Shown here piece by piece: positions 15,135 through 23,209 of a stretch of 50,138 bases of DNA. The translations under genes and the position numbers were made by a program. Location of the stretch: positions 1 to 50,138 of the IMG/VR virus record IMGVR_UViG_3300020373_000074; one strand, 5' to 3'. Position 1 is the first letter of the stretch; every line of letters begins with the position of its first letter. This stretch comes from a virus. The notes under the pieces were generated by a model. The model saw only the letters and a program-made list of their open reading frames with translations, did not search any database and was not told the DNA's origin.

Positions 15135-17309
15135 ATGAATTTGACCTCCCAAGAATACCTCGCCAGACTTCTCGCCAAAGAGAATCTGACTATCCAACAC
15201 GGTAACTACTCTACTGCCTCATTTGATACTGAGAATCGTATCCTTAGACTTCCATTATGGGAAGATAAAGGTAAGGCAGTTTATGACCTATTGGTTGGAC
15301 ATGAGGTAGGACACGCACTATACACTCCTAATGAGGGATTGCACTCTGCATTGTCTGAGGGTGATATACCTAAACCATATTTAAACATTGTTGAAGATAT
15401 TCGTATTGAACGAATGATTCAAGAAACATATCCAGGAATTGTCAAGGCTTTTCGTGCTGGATATAAACGTCTGTTTGATGATAACCTATTTGGTACTAAC
15501 GATAGAGAACCAACTTCTCTTATGGATAGACTGAATGTTCATTCTAAAGGTCGTGGTCTTTTCCCAGTAGAATTTGATGATGAAGAATCACCATTAGTCA
15601 AAGAGGCAATGGAAGTCAAAACTTGGGAAGATGTTGTTGTGGTTTGTAAGAAACTAAAAGAATTTTTAGATGCTCGTTGCGAAGAAGAAGAAGAAGCAAT
15701 GGGTGTTGGTGATATGGGTGAGTCTGAATCAGAAGAAATTGAAGATTCAAGTGCTGATAGTGGTTCAGGCCCAAGTGAAGAAGAATCTGAAGAATCGGAA
15801 GAAGAATCTGAATCTGAGGGTGGTGAATCAGGCTCTGAGAGTTCTGAGGAAGAAGGTGAAGGCGAGGGTGAAGAATCCGAAGAAAGTTCTGCTGGTTCAA
15901 GTGGTGGTGAAGAACTTGTAGAAAAGGCAACTGATACCTTTACTGAGGAAACTTTCCGTAAGAACGAAGAAGAATTATTAGACATTAAACCAGACCGTTA
16001 TGGTAGAAAACGCCAAAGTCGTTTTACTTCTGGAATGTCTGAATCAAGTATTGAGGGTGCAGTTTACGGTTATAAAGAAGTTATGGACGCTCGTGAAGAA
16101 GAACTTGATTATGAATCTAGTGAAGGCTGTTATATGACTAACCGTGAGTTGTCAGAAAAATGGTTGACTATTAAAAAGAAATTAGACAGTACTGCGAGTT
16201 TACTTGCAAAAGACTTCGAAAGGAAGAAAGCTGCGTATGAGTACTCAAGGGCGACTGTCGCTAAGAAGGGAAGTTTAAACCCCAACAAACTTCACCAATA
16301 CAAATACTCTGAGGATATATTCCTAACTACTACTCGACTTGCACAAGCAAAATCACACGGTATCGTTTCTTTTATCGATATGAGTGGTTCAATGTGTGAG
16401 ATAATCGAAGATGTTGTTTGTCAGGCAATGACTATCGCAATGTTCTGTAAGAAAGTTAATATCCCATTTAGGTTTTACACTTTCACTTCTCGTTGGACTT
16501 CTGTTGACGATAGAGATGAAGAAGCGAAACCAACTGAGATTGAGAACACAAACTCTTTAAAGATTTGTGAAGTACTGAGTAACGAAATGAAATCTTCTGA
16601 ATTCAAACTTGCATTGAAAGGTTTGTATGGTACTGCTTGTGTTAACGGTTATAGAGGTTATGGTCGTGGTGGTGTTTGGTTAGACCGTCGTAACGCTACT
16701 AGGTTTGACGAAATGGGAACTACTCCTTTAGTCCAAACTACTATTGTTGCTGCTTCAATCGTTAAGAAGTTCCAAAGGAAATACAATGTTCAAAAAACAA
16801 ACATTATGATGTTGACTGATGGCTATGCTGATAGTATCAACGTCAACGTTGATGGCGATTTAAGTGTTGACTCTTATAAAACTACTATGAGATTTGGTGG
16901 TAAGATGATTCACGGTGAGAGTTCTCGTGAGTTGTATCAAGAGTGTCTGAAAAGACTTCGTGAGATTACTGGTGCAAAGATTACTGGTTTCTTCCTTGCT
17001 TCTAAACCTCGTGATATGTATCACGGAATATGGGGTGTTGAGTGGGGCAAACAGTTCAAAGGTGATGATAAGGCAATCAGAAAAGAATGGAACAAGAACA
17101 ACATAGTGTCTTTCAAAGATGCTATTGGGTATGATGATTACTTCGTTGTGAAAGTTGGCGACGGGTATCATGGTGATGATGAGTTTACTCTGCCGGAAGA
17201 TAAAACTCATGAAATTAAAGATATCCGGAATGCGTTCAAGAAACACAGTCAAACTAAAAAGAAGGCGAAGATGTTAGTGAATAAAATCTCTGAGGCGGTT
17301 GCAGTATGA
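15135..17309 (+). CDS. CobT-like metalloprotease/VWA protein
   Basis: A 724-residue protein of three parts. The N-terminal domain has a zinc-protease motif HEVGH (56-60) with a downstream NIVEDIRIE helix that could supply the third ligand. A long acidic Ser/Glu/Gly-rich linker spans about 185-275. The C-terminal VWA domain has a MIDAS motif DMSGS near 415 and a second conserved TDGYAD. This is the layout of CobT-like partners of MoxR/CobS AAA+ ATPases, and the next gene is such an ATPase. In marine phages such genes are often labelled cobalamin chelatase subunits; remodelling or proteolysis of a protein target fits better, but that is inferred. Confidence 0.8.
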   Translation: MNLTSQEYLARLLAKENLTIQHGNYSTASFDTENRILRLPLWEDKGKAVYDLLVGHEVGHALYTPNEGLHSALSEGDIPKPYLNIVEDIRIERMIQETYPGIVKAFRAGYKRLFDDNLFGTNDREPTSLMDRLNVHSKGRGLFPVEFDDEESPLVKEAMEVKTWEDVVVVCKKLKEFLDARCEEEEEAMGVGDMGESESEEIEDSSADSGSGPSEEESEESEEESESEGGESGSESSEEEGEGEGEESEESSAGSSGGEELVEKATDTFTEETFRKNEEELLDIKPDRYGRKRQSRFTSGMSESSIEGAVYGYKEVMDAREEELDYESSEGCYMTNRELSEKWLTIKKKLDSTASLLAKDFERKKAAYEYSRATVAKKGSLNPNKLHQYKYSEDIFLTTTRLAQAKSHGIVSFIDMSGSMCEIIEDVVCQAMTIAMFCKKVNIPFRFYTFTSRWTSVDDRDEEAKPTEIENTNSLKICEVLSNEMKSSEFKLALKGLYGTACVNGYRGYGRGGVWLDRRNATRFDEMGTTPLVQTTIVAASIVKKFQRKYNVQKTNIMMLTDGYADSINVNVDGDLSVDSYKTTMRFGGKMIHGESSRELYQECLKRLREITGAKITGFFLASKPRDMYHGIWGVEWGKQFKGDDKAIRKEWNKNNIVSFKDAIGYDDYFVVKVGDGYHGDDEFTLPEDKTHEIKDIRNAFKKHSQTKKKAKMLVNKISEAVAV

Positions 17310-17320
17310 TGAATTTAATT

Positions 17321-17347
17321 CAACTAAAGTTGAATATTAGGCGCTGT
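17321..17347 (+). promoter_or_regulatory. Conserved 27-nt upstream element, copy 2
   Basis: This begins CAACTAAAGTTG, differs from copy 1 (15029-15055) at two positions, and lies 18 nt before the -35 at 17366. With the preceding TT, the left part forms a TTCAACT-AA-AGTTGAA inverted repeat. Confidence 0.7.
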
Positions 17348-17365
17348 CGAAAGGCGGATTTAAGC

Positions 17366-17393
17366 TTGACATTTGAGCCAGCTGTGGTATAAT
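17366..17393 (+). promoter_or_regulatory. Sigma70-type promoter for AAA+ gene
   Basis: TTGACA (17366-17371), 16-nt spacer, TATAAT (17388-17393). An AAAGGAAAA leader precedes the ATG at 17426. Confidence 0.8.
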
Positions 17394-17425
17394 ATAATCT
17401 GAAATAGAGAAATAAAGGAAAATAT

Positions 17426-18595
17426 ATGATGTTAAATAATGAAATAATTGAAAAATTGAGTGAGAACTTTGCTGGTCGAACTGAGTTCACCAACAAAGAA
17501 GTCTTTTCAGTTGCTGAAGAATTCGGTATGACTGACAAGAAAGTCTTTCACGCTCTTGCGAAATATCCAAAGGTTGCTCGAGGTGTCTATGACCTCTCGG
17601 AAGAATTTGGTAAACCAAGTGCTGTTGTTGAATCGAAAGTGAAACCTAAACCTGTTATGAAACAGGCATTGAAAGGTGTTGTTTCGGTTTCCAATGACGA
17701 AGTGTTTATTCCTAGAGCGATGCCAGAATTTGTTCCTTGGGGACATTTTGCTGATATCGTGAAAATCATAAAATCACGTATGTTCTACCCAACTTACATT
17801 TCTGGATTATCTGGAAACGGTAAGACTTTTATGGTGGAACAGGCCGCTGCTAAGGCACGACGTGAGTTTGTTCGAGTTCAGATTTCGCCCGAAACTGATG
17901 AAGATGATTTGATTGGTGGTTTCCGTTTAATCAACGGTGAAACTGTTTTCCAAAAAGGTGCTGTAATTAAGGCAATGGAAGCTGGTGCATTACTTCTGAT
18001 TGACGAGATTGACCGTGGAACTAACAAGATTATGTGTCTACAGGGTGTCCTTGAAGGCAAACCAGTTCTTATTAAAAAGACTGGCGAAGTGGTTGAACCC
18101 GCTCCAGGTTTTAACGTGATTGCTACTGCAAACACAAAAGGTAAAGGTTCTGAGGACGGCCGTTTCTCTGCTGCTACTGTTATTGACGAAGCGTTCTTAG
18201 AACGATTCACTATCAACGTTGAACAAACTTTCCCTCAAATTGCTACTGAGAAAAAGATTGTTATGAAACATATGAAGAAGTTCGAAGTTATAGATGAAGA
18301 ATTCGCTGACTTGCTTGTAGGTTGGGCCGATGCGATTCGTAAGACTTTCTATGATGAAGGAATTGACGAAGTGATTTCCACTCGTCGTCTATGTCATATC
18401 GTTCAGACTTTCTCAATATTCAACAAACGTGATAAGGCAGTTTCTCTTTGTGTTAACCGTTTTGATGATGATACTAAGGAAGCGTTCAAAGACCTTTACG
18501 AAAAGGTTGATGCTACTATCAATGGTGAAGAACCTGAAGAAGTTCCAACTGGTTCGTATCCGTCTGATGATGATGATACTTGGAATGCTGAATAA
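17426..18595 (+). CDS. MoxR/CobS-like AAA+ ATPase
   Basis: AAA+ ATPase of 389 residues related to MoxR and CobS. Walker A is GLSGNGKT (127-134), Walker B LLLIDEID (189-196), with a sensor-1 segment NVIATANTKGKG and an arginine region AFLERF. The first 60 residues look like a winged-helix (FTNKEVFSVAEEFGMTDKKVF). Phage copies are commonly named cobS, but the neighbouring VWA/metalloprotease suggests a MoxR-type remodelling pair. It shares its upstream control element with that gene and ends before a strong terminator. The C-terminal tail is acidic. Confidence 0.85.
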   Translation: MMLNNEIIEKLSENFAGRTEFTNKEVFSVAEEFGMTDKKVFHALAKYPKVARGVYDLSEEFGKPSAVVESKVKPKPVMKQALKGVVSVSNDEVFIPRAMPEFVPWGHFADIVKIIKSRMFYPTYISGLSGNGKTFMVEQAAAKARREFVRVQISPETDEDDLIGGFRLINGETVFQKGAVIKAMEAGALLLIDEIDRGTNKIMCLQGVLEGKPVLIKKTGEVVEPAPGFNVIATANTKGKGSEDGRFSAATVIDEAFLERFTINVEQTFPQIATEKKIVMKHMKKFEVIDEEFADLLVGWADAIRKTFYDEGIDEVISTRRLCHIVQTFSIFNKRDKAVSLCVNRFDDDTKEAFKDLYEKVDATINGEEPEEVPTGSYPSDDDDTWNAE

Positions 18596-18618
18596 AAAAT
18601 ATTAACCGTTCTCCTTTC

Positions 18619-18647
18619 CCCCCTTACATTGTGTGAGGGGGTTTTTT
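18619..18647 (+). terminator. Rho-independent terminator
   Basis: A ten-pair stem, CCCCCTTACA against TGTGAGGGGG with one G-T pair and a TTG loop, is followed by six T. It closes the metalloprotease/AAA+ unit just before the methyltransferase promoter. Confidence 0.9.
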
Positions 18648-18651
18648 ATAC

Positions 18652-18680
18652 TTGACTTTTGGTCAAGTTTTCTGTATAAT
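18652..18680 (+). promoter_or_regulatory. Sigma70-type promoter, leaderless type
   Basis: TTGACT (18652-18657), 17-nt spacer, TATAAT (18675-18680), ATG at 18688 seven bases later. The -35 lies in the inverted repeat CTTGAC-TTTTG-GTCAAG (18651-18667). Confidence 0.85.
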
Positions 18681-18687
18681 ACTTACT

Positions 18688-20106
18688 ATGAATATGAAAT
18701 TACATAACGCAGACTGCATTATCAAAATGCAAGAGATGATTAACGAGGGTGTCAAAGTAGATTCTGTTGTTACTGACCCACCATATGAACTTGGATTTAT
18801 GGGTAAGAGTTGGGATTCTACTGGAATCGCATTTCAACCAGACACTTGGAAACTCGCATATAAACTCCTAAAACCCGGTGGACACCTCTTAGCGTTCTCT
18901 GGTTCTAGGACATATCACAGAATGGCAGTTGCAATAGAAGATGCAGGGTTCGAGATTCGTGACCAAATGATGTGGTTATACGGTTCCGGATTTCCTAAAA
19001 GTTTGAACTTAGGTAAAGGCGTTGACAGGCGCCTCGGAAATGAAAGAATAAAGACTGGCGAAACAAAGACACACGCTAGAAAAGGTGTTGCGATTGCAGA
19101 AGAAAGAAGTGCAATTGGCGCTGGTGCATTTGGTCAAGAAACAGAAGAAGAAGTAACCGTTGGAACATCTGAATGGGAAGGTTGGGGTACTGCTTTAAAA
19201 CCAGCACACGAACCTGTGGTGGTTGCAAGGAAACCACTATCGGAAAAATCTATTGTAGATAATGTATTGAAACACGGAACTGGTGGTATCAATATTGATG
19301 GGTGTAGAATCGACGGCGAAGTAGTAAGACCAGAATCAAATCCTGATTTCAGAGATATCGCTGATAAAGCAATGGCACAAGGTGGAGTGAACAAACTCAA
19401 CTTTAATCAAATGTCAGGTGCAAAGAGAAAAACAACTAAAAGAAAATCTAGAAGTAAAGACGGTGTATGGACTGATGATAATTCTGGAATGAGTGCAGAG
19501 GGTTCTGTATATGCTGATGCCGACCCCAGAGGAAGATTCCCTGCTAATGTTATGCACGATGGAAGTGATGTGATTACAAAAGAGTTCCCACAAACAGGTA
19601 AATCATCTGGTGGTGGTGGCGATAAAACCGTATCAAAGAATAAAAACGTTTTTGATGGTGGTTGGGGAAATATTCAATATGAAGATAACATTGGATATGG
19701 TGATAATGGTTCAGCAGCAAGATTCTTCTATTGTCCAAAGGTTTCCCAAACAGAAAGGAATGATGGATTAGATTCATTTGAAACAAAACAAACTCAAGGT
19801 GGTGGTGGTGGAATAGGTGATTATCAAGATGATGTCAATTCTGCTAGTGGTAAGTTCGGTAGTGAGAAAGCACCTAGTAAGAATACCCACCCAACAGTAA
19901 AACCTGTTGAGTTAATGAAATACCTTTGTAGATTGGTTACCCCGAAAGGTGGTACAGTCCTTGACCCATTTATGGGTTCTGGTTCAACTGGGATAGCCGC
20001 AAAAGATGAGGGATTCAATTTTATCGGAATCGAAAGAGAAAAGGAATACTATAATATTGCCAAATCTCGGATAGGGTCTAGTTCACCCTTAATGGACTTT
20101 ATGTAA
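18688..20106 (+). CDS. DNA methyltransferase (beta-class, DPPY)
   Basis: Amino-methyltransferase of 472 residues. The catalytic motif DPPY (30-33) comes first and the SAM-binding motif LDPFMGSGSTG (425-435) last, the order of beta-class N6-adenine or N4-cytosine enzymes. HPTVKPVELM (motif X) precedes it. The roughly 300-residue middle is long and Gly-rich and is probably the target-recognition region. No restriction endonuclease gene adjoins, so a solitary role in protecting or marking phage DNA is likely. Of the close ATGs at 18688 and 18694, I use the first because it lies seven bases after TATAAT. Confidence 0.9.
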   Translation: MNMKLHNADCIIKMQEMINEGVKVDSVVTDPPYELGFMGKSWDSTGIAFQPDTWKLAYKLLKPGGHLLAFSGSRTYHRMAVAIEDAGFEIRDQMMWLYGSGFPKSLNLGKGVDRRLGNERIKTGETKTHARKGVAIAEERSAIGAGAFGQETEEEVTVGTSEWEGWGTALKPAHEPVVVARKPLSEKSIVDNVLKHGTGGINIDGCRIDGEVVRPESNPDFRDIADKAMAQGGVNKLNFNQMSGAKRKTTKRKSRSKDGVWTDDNSGMSAEGSVYADADPRGRFPANVMHDGSDVITKEFPQTGKSSGGGGDKTVSKNKNVFDGGWGNIQYEDNIGYGDNGSAARFFYCPKVSQTERNDGLDSFETKQTQGGGGGIGDYQDDVNSASGKFGSEKAPSKNTHPTVKPVELMKYLCRLVTPKGGTVLDPFMGSGSTGIAAKDEGFNFIGIEREKEYYNIAKSRIGSSSPLMDFM

Positions 20107-20108
20107 AC

Positions 20109-20137
20109 TTGACTTTAATGGTCAATTAGAGTATAAT
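20109..20137 (+). promoter_or_regulatory. Sigma70-type promoter for gp45
   Basis: TTGACT (20109-20114), 17-nt spacer, TATAAT (20132-20137). The -35 is part of TTGAC-N7-GTCAA. An SD (ATAAGGAT) precedes the ATG at 20168, so this mRNA has a leader. Confidence 0.85.
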
Positions 20138-20167
20138 GGCCAGTAACAATTAATATAAGGATTAATT

Positions 20168-20872
20168 ATGAAACTTAGTAATGAAACAAAGGAAGTTTTA
20201 GATAACTTCGCAGGTATAAATGCAAATTTAGTTATAGGCGACGAAGGTTTCGTTAGGTCTGTAACAACTGCAAAGAACCTTTTAGCAAAGGCAACGATTA
20301 CAGATAACTTCCCATATAAGTTTGGGATATATGATTTGAATTCGTTCCTTGGTAGTATGGCAATGTTCGACGACCCAGACTTGGAATTTGACGACAAACA
20401 GAAGTTTGTTAAGATTAAAGATAAAGGTCGAGTTCTAATATATCGATTTGCAGACATTGGTAATCTTGTAACATCTGACAAAGATGTCAATATGCCAGAG
20501 GTAGATGTATCATTTACATTATCCCATACTGACCTTATGACCATTAAGAAAGCATCTGCAACTTTACAAGCATCTCACTTCGTTGTTAAGAAACACGAAC
20601 ACGTAGATACTGATGGCAATGTTAGTGATGTTCTATTGGGTGTCGTAACAGATACTAAGAACGCTTCTTCAAACGAATTTGCAATAGAGTTAAATAATTC
20701 TAGTATAAATACTTCTGAAACATTTGAGTTTGTGTTTGATATTAACAATTTCAAATTCATTGTTTCTGATGATTATAACTTTGAAGTGAGTTCAAAATTG
20801 ATATCGTCTATTAAAACACCGACAGTAACTTACTGGTCGGCATTATTGAAAACATCTAAGTATGGAGAGTAA
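20168..20872 (+). CDS. 45: gp45 sliding clamp
   Basis: Trimeric processivity clamp for gp43 and co-activator of late transcription with gp55. The N-terminus MKLSNETKEVLDNFAGINA matches T4 gp45 (MKLSKDTTALLKNFATINS), and the block FGIYDLNSFLG matches T4 VAIYDLNGFLG. Length is 234 residues against 228 in T4. Clamp-loader genes follow after a short block of other genes. Confidence 0.95.
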   Translation: MKLSNETKEVLDNFAGINANLVIGDEGFVRSVTTAKNLLAKATITDNFPYKFGIYDLNSFLGSMAMFDDPDLEFDDKQKFVKIKDKGRVLIYRFADIGNLVTSDKDVNMPEVDVSFTLSHTDLMTIKKASATLQASHFVVKKHEHVDTDGNVSDVLLGVVTDTKNASSNEFAIELNNSSINTSETFEFVFDINNFKFIVSDDYNFEVSSKLISSIKTPTVTYWSALLKTSKYGE

Positions 20873-20876
20873 GAAA

Positions 20877-21167
20877 ATGGCAGAAGAAACAACTGAAGCA
20901 CAAACACCTGAAGCACCCGAACTATCATTAATTGACTTAAGTTCAGTTATTAAGATTATTGATGTGGTAACAAAGCGTGGAGCATTTGATGGTGGTGAAA
21001 TGGCCGATGTAGGTGCAGTCCGTAACAGACTTGCAACCTTTTTAGAACATGCAACTGGTCAAAAACACCCTGAAGAAGCTACCCCACCGGAATCTCAAAC
21101 AGATACCGAAGAAAAAGCTGAAGAACGTAAAGCAAGGGTAAAAGACAAAGACACGAAAAAATCCTAA
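20877..21167 (+). CDS. Conserved phage hypothetical next to clamp gene
   Basis: A 96-residue protein with acidic disordered ends and a helical core SLIDLSSVIKIIDVVTKRG...AVRNRLATFLEHATG. I recall similar small proteins beside gene 45 in T4-like marine phages, but no function. The ATG at 20877 has a GGAGAG six bases upstream, so I prefer it to the ATG at 20862, which lies inside the gp45 gene. Confidence 0.7.
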   Translation: MAEETTEAQTPEAPELSLIDLSSVIKIIDVVTKRGAFDGGEMADVGAVRNRLATFLEHATGQKHPEEATPPESQTDTEEKAEERKARVKDKDTKKS

Positions 21168-21388
21168 TGGGTAAAATATCAAAAGAGTGGCGTATCTTCC
21201 TAATGATACCTGCTGTTGTGGTGTTCATTGGCATTTGGTTAACTGGATTTAGTGTAGTATCTTGGGTACTTTATGTACCTATAGTATTATTACCGTTTGC
21301 ATCAATTACTGGATATTGTCCAGGTATGCATATCGTTCGTTGGTGCAGAAAAAGTAAAGGCAGATTTGCTCACGGAATTGGGAAGTGA
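21167..21388 (+). CDS. Small two-helix membrane protein
   Basis: A 73-residue protein with two hydrophobic segments (about 8-28 and 30-48) and a basic tail with cysteines (YCPGMHIVRWCRKSKGR). It overlaps the preceding gene by one base and the halogenase by four (GTGA), which supports translation. No family assigned. Confidence 0.65.
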   Translation: MGKISKEWRIFLMIPAVVVFIGIWLTGFSVVSWVLYVPIVLLPFASITGYCPGMHIVRWCRKSKGRFAHGIGK

Positions 21389-22614
21389 AAGTAGTCATAG
21401 TCGGTGGTGGTACTGCTGGTTGGTGGACTGCTGGTTGTTTAGAACATAACTTTCCCGATTGGGATATCACCTTAATAGAATCTAAAGACATTCCCATTGT
21501 GGGTGTCGGTGAATCAACTGTACCTCAAATAGGAAACTTCCTATCCAATATCGGAATCGAAGATAGTCATTGGTTAGCGAATTCTAACGCATTAAAGAAA
21601 TATGGTAATCGAAAGATTAACTGGCGTAAGAGTGGTGATGATAATTTCGATTGGACATTTTGGTACAACTACAATAAGAAGTTCGAAGGTTGGGCGCAAA
21701 AGTTTCGCAAGGGGGAAGTTGACTTGGATTCCCTTAATGATTTTTACGACCCAAACGATTGGTCAGGATATGCGTATCACGTAGATGCATTTGAAATGGG
21801 AAGAATGGTTAAAGACCATTGTAAGAATGTTAAACACGTATATGCAACTCTGACGGAGAAACCAGAAGCAGATTTGGTATTTGACTGTTCCGGATTTGCT
21901 GCTAGATTCGTAGAAGATAAAACAAAACAACATTACCCCCACACAATAATCGATAGAGCATTTGTCGGGCCACACGAACCTAGAGATGATTTACCAATGG
22001 TAACTCAAAGTATCGGTAGAGATTATGGTTGGCAGTTTATCGTTAAGTTAAAGAATAGAGTTGGTGTTGGATATGTTTATTCATCTCGACACGTATCTGA
22101 CGAAGATGCATATAAAGAATTTGAAGAAATGATTGACGAGGGTGGTTTTGTTCCTATGGGTTTACCCTCAGAAGCAAATTCATATAATGACAAACATATG
22201 TTTTTTAAATGGGAGCCACACGCATTGACTAACCCTTGGAGTGGTAATGTTGTTGCGATTGGTACTACTGCTGGATTTATCGACCCACTAGAAGCGAACG
22301 CACTATTCCATATCCAACACGGTATTGAAACCTTTGTTAAATGTTGGAAACGAGGTTACGGTAAAAAGACATATAACAAAGCAGTTCGTATCTCTTGGAA
22401 CAATACAGTAGATTTAATGAAACACCACTATGCATTGTCTGATAGAGATGATACAGAGTTCTGGCGTTATTGGGATTGTTGCAGAGAAGAATGTAGACAA
22501 TCGGTTTGGGATAACTATGAAAAAAGACACAATCTAGAAACGAATTTATATCCATCATCTATATGGGCAACAATGGCCGCATACTTTGATGAATGGAAAA
22601 GAGCACCATTTTGA
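21385..22614 (+). CDS. Flavin-dependent tryptophan halogenase-like protein
   Basis: FAD-dependent halogenase family protein of 409 residues. The FAD-binding GGGTAGW (7-13) follows the first strand, and VGVGESTVPQIGNFL is a PrnA-family hallmark. The usual WxWxIP motif is replaced by RDYGWQFIVKL, and ATTAGFIDPLEANALFHIQ is the conserved C-terminal FAD region. PrnA has about 538 residues, so this is a short form. Similar genes are known in marine T4-like phages without an established role. The altered WxWxIP leaves halogenation uncertain. GTG start in a GTGA overlap. Confidence 0.85.
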   Translation: MKVVIVGGGTAGWWTAGCLEHNFPDWDITLIESKDIPIVGVGESTVPQIGNFLSNIGIEDSHWLANSNALKKYGNRKINWRKSGDDNFDWTFWYNYNKKFEGWAQKFRKGEVDLDSLNDFYDPNDWSGYAYHVDAFEMGRMVKDHCKNVKHVYATLTEKPEADLVFDCSGFAARFVEDKTKQHYPHTIIDRAFVGPHEPRDDLPMVTQSIGRDYGWQFIVKLKNRVGVGYVYSSRHVSDEDAYKEFEEMIDEGGFVPMGLPSEANSYNDKHMFFKWEPHALTNPWSGNVVAIGTTAGFIDPLEANALFHIQHGIETFVKCWKRGYGKKTYNKAVRISWNNTVDLMKHHYALSDRDDTEFWRYWDCCREECRQSVWDNYEKRHNLETNLYPSSIWATMAAYFDEWKRAPF

Positions 22615-23027
22615 GTGAACTAACAGTATTTGGAGATTCAGTTAAGGATAATCCCTTATCCGAGTGGCGAACTTTCGAGAATTATGTATGCAATATACTG
22701 AAACCGAAATACCAAAATGTCCAAGAACAAGTATCAATTGGTACAAAGGTCAATGGTAGAAAACATATCATAGATGTCTATGTACCCAAACCAAGAATAT
22801 TGGTATCAGTAAAACTACAAAACACAGGTGGTACTGCTGAAGAAAAGGTTGCATATGAAATGTTCACCCTACAAAGAGCATGTGATAAGTACGGATACAG
22901 TCGTGCATATCTTGTTTTAGGTGGTGATGCGTGGACAATCAAAAAAGACCTTTATGAGATAAGTGATTTATACCCCCAAGTTACAATACTTGAATATGAA
23001 GATGATAAAAACTTGTCTTTAATATAG
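22593..23027 (+). CDS. PD-(D/E)XK nuclease-like protein
   Basis: A 144-residue protein with the restriction-endonuclease fold pattern: a helix TFENYVCNIL, then IIDVYVPKPRILVSVKLQNTGG, in which the Asp and the following KLQ resemble the PD-(D/E)XK core, then a helix and strand RAYLVLGGD. Such single-domain nucleases act in DNA repair or processing. The ATG at 22593 overlaps the halogenase by 22 bases; a TTG at 22611 in a TTGA overlap would fit the local pattern equally. It lies upstream of the clamp loader genes. Confidence 0.65.
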   Translation: MEKSTILSELTVFGDSVKDNPLSEWRTFENYVCNILKPKYQNVQEQVSIGTKVNGRKHIIDVYVPKPRILVSVKLQNTGGTAEEKVAYEMFTLQRACDKYGYSRAYLVLGGDAWTIKKDLYEISDLYPQVTILEYEDDKNLSLI

Positions 23028-23041
23028 GGATATGGTATAAT
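23013..23041 (+). promoter_or_regulatory. Possible sigma70-type promoter before clamp-loader genes
   Basis: TTGTCT (23013-23018), 17-nt spacer, TATAAT (23036-23041). The -10 overlaps the ATG of the 49-residue ORF (23040), so it more likely serves gp44 than that ORF, or is fortuitous. Confidence 0.45.
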
Positions 23042-23189
23042 GGTAAATAGAAATAAACATAATGATGGTAAAGAAGGACGTCACGCAAAAGGCAGAAAGG
23101 GTGATATACCTTTAAGGCAATTCAATAATAAGAGAGATGACTATTGGGATGCAAAGACCAACGAATGGTTGAAAAAAAATGAAAAGTAA
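23040..23189 (+). CDS. Small basic hydrophilic protein
   Basis: A 49-residue ORF reading MVNRNKHNDGKEGRHAKGRK and ending NEWLKKNEK, rich in Lys, Asn and Gly, with no hydrophobic segment. An AGGGA lies nine bases before the ATG. It fills most of the gap before gp44. The start codon overlaps a TATAAT, so a transcript from that promoter could not translate it; expression would need upstream read-through. Function unknown. Confidence 0.5.
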   Translation: MVNRNKHNDGKEGRHAKGRKGDIPLRQFNNKRDDYWDAKTNEWLKKNEK

Positions 23190-23209
23190 TTATATTATGG
23201 AGCAAGTGA

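Noticed and set aside
15670-15921. 83-residue Lys-rich + strand frame inside the VWA gene
   Set aside because: A frame-shifted reading of the same GAAGAA-rich repeat; it has no independent promoter or SD.
15539-15985. 148-residue Ser-rich open frame on the - strand
   Set aside because: It mirrors the acidic Ser/Glu/Gly linker of the + strand VWA gene; repetitive GAA/TCT codons keep several frames open. No start signals support it.
15135-18595. Cobalamin biosynthesis cobT/cobS as the functional label
   Set aside because: No other B12 gene is here, and the HExxH plus VWA plus MoxR-type layout is equally or better explained by protein remodelling. I kept CobT/CobS only as family likeness.
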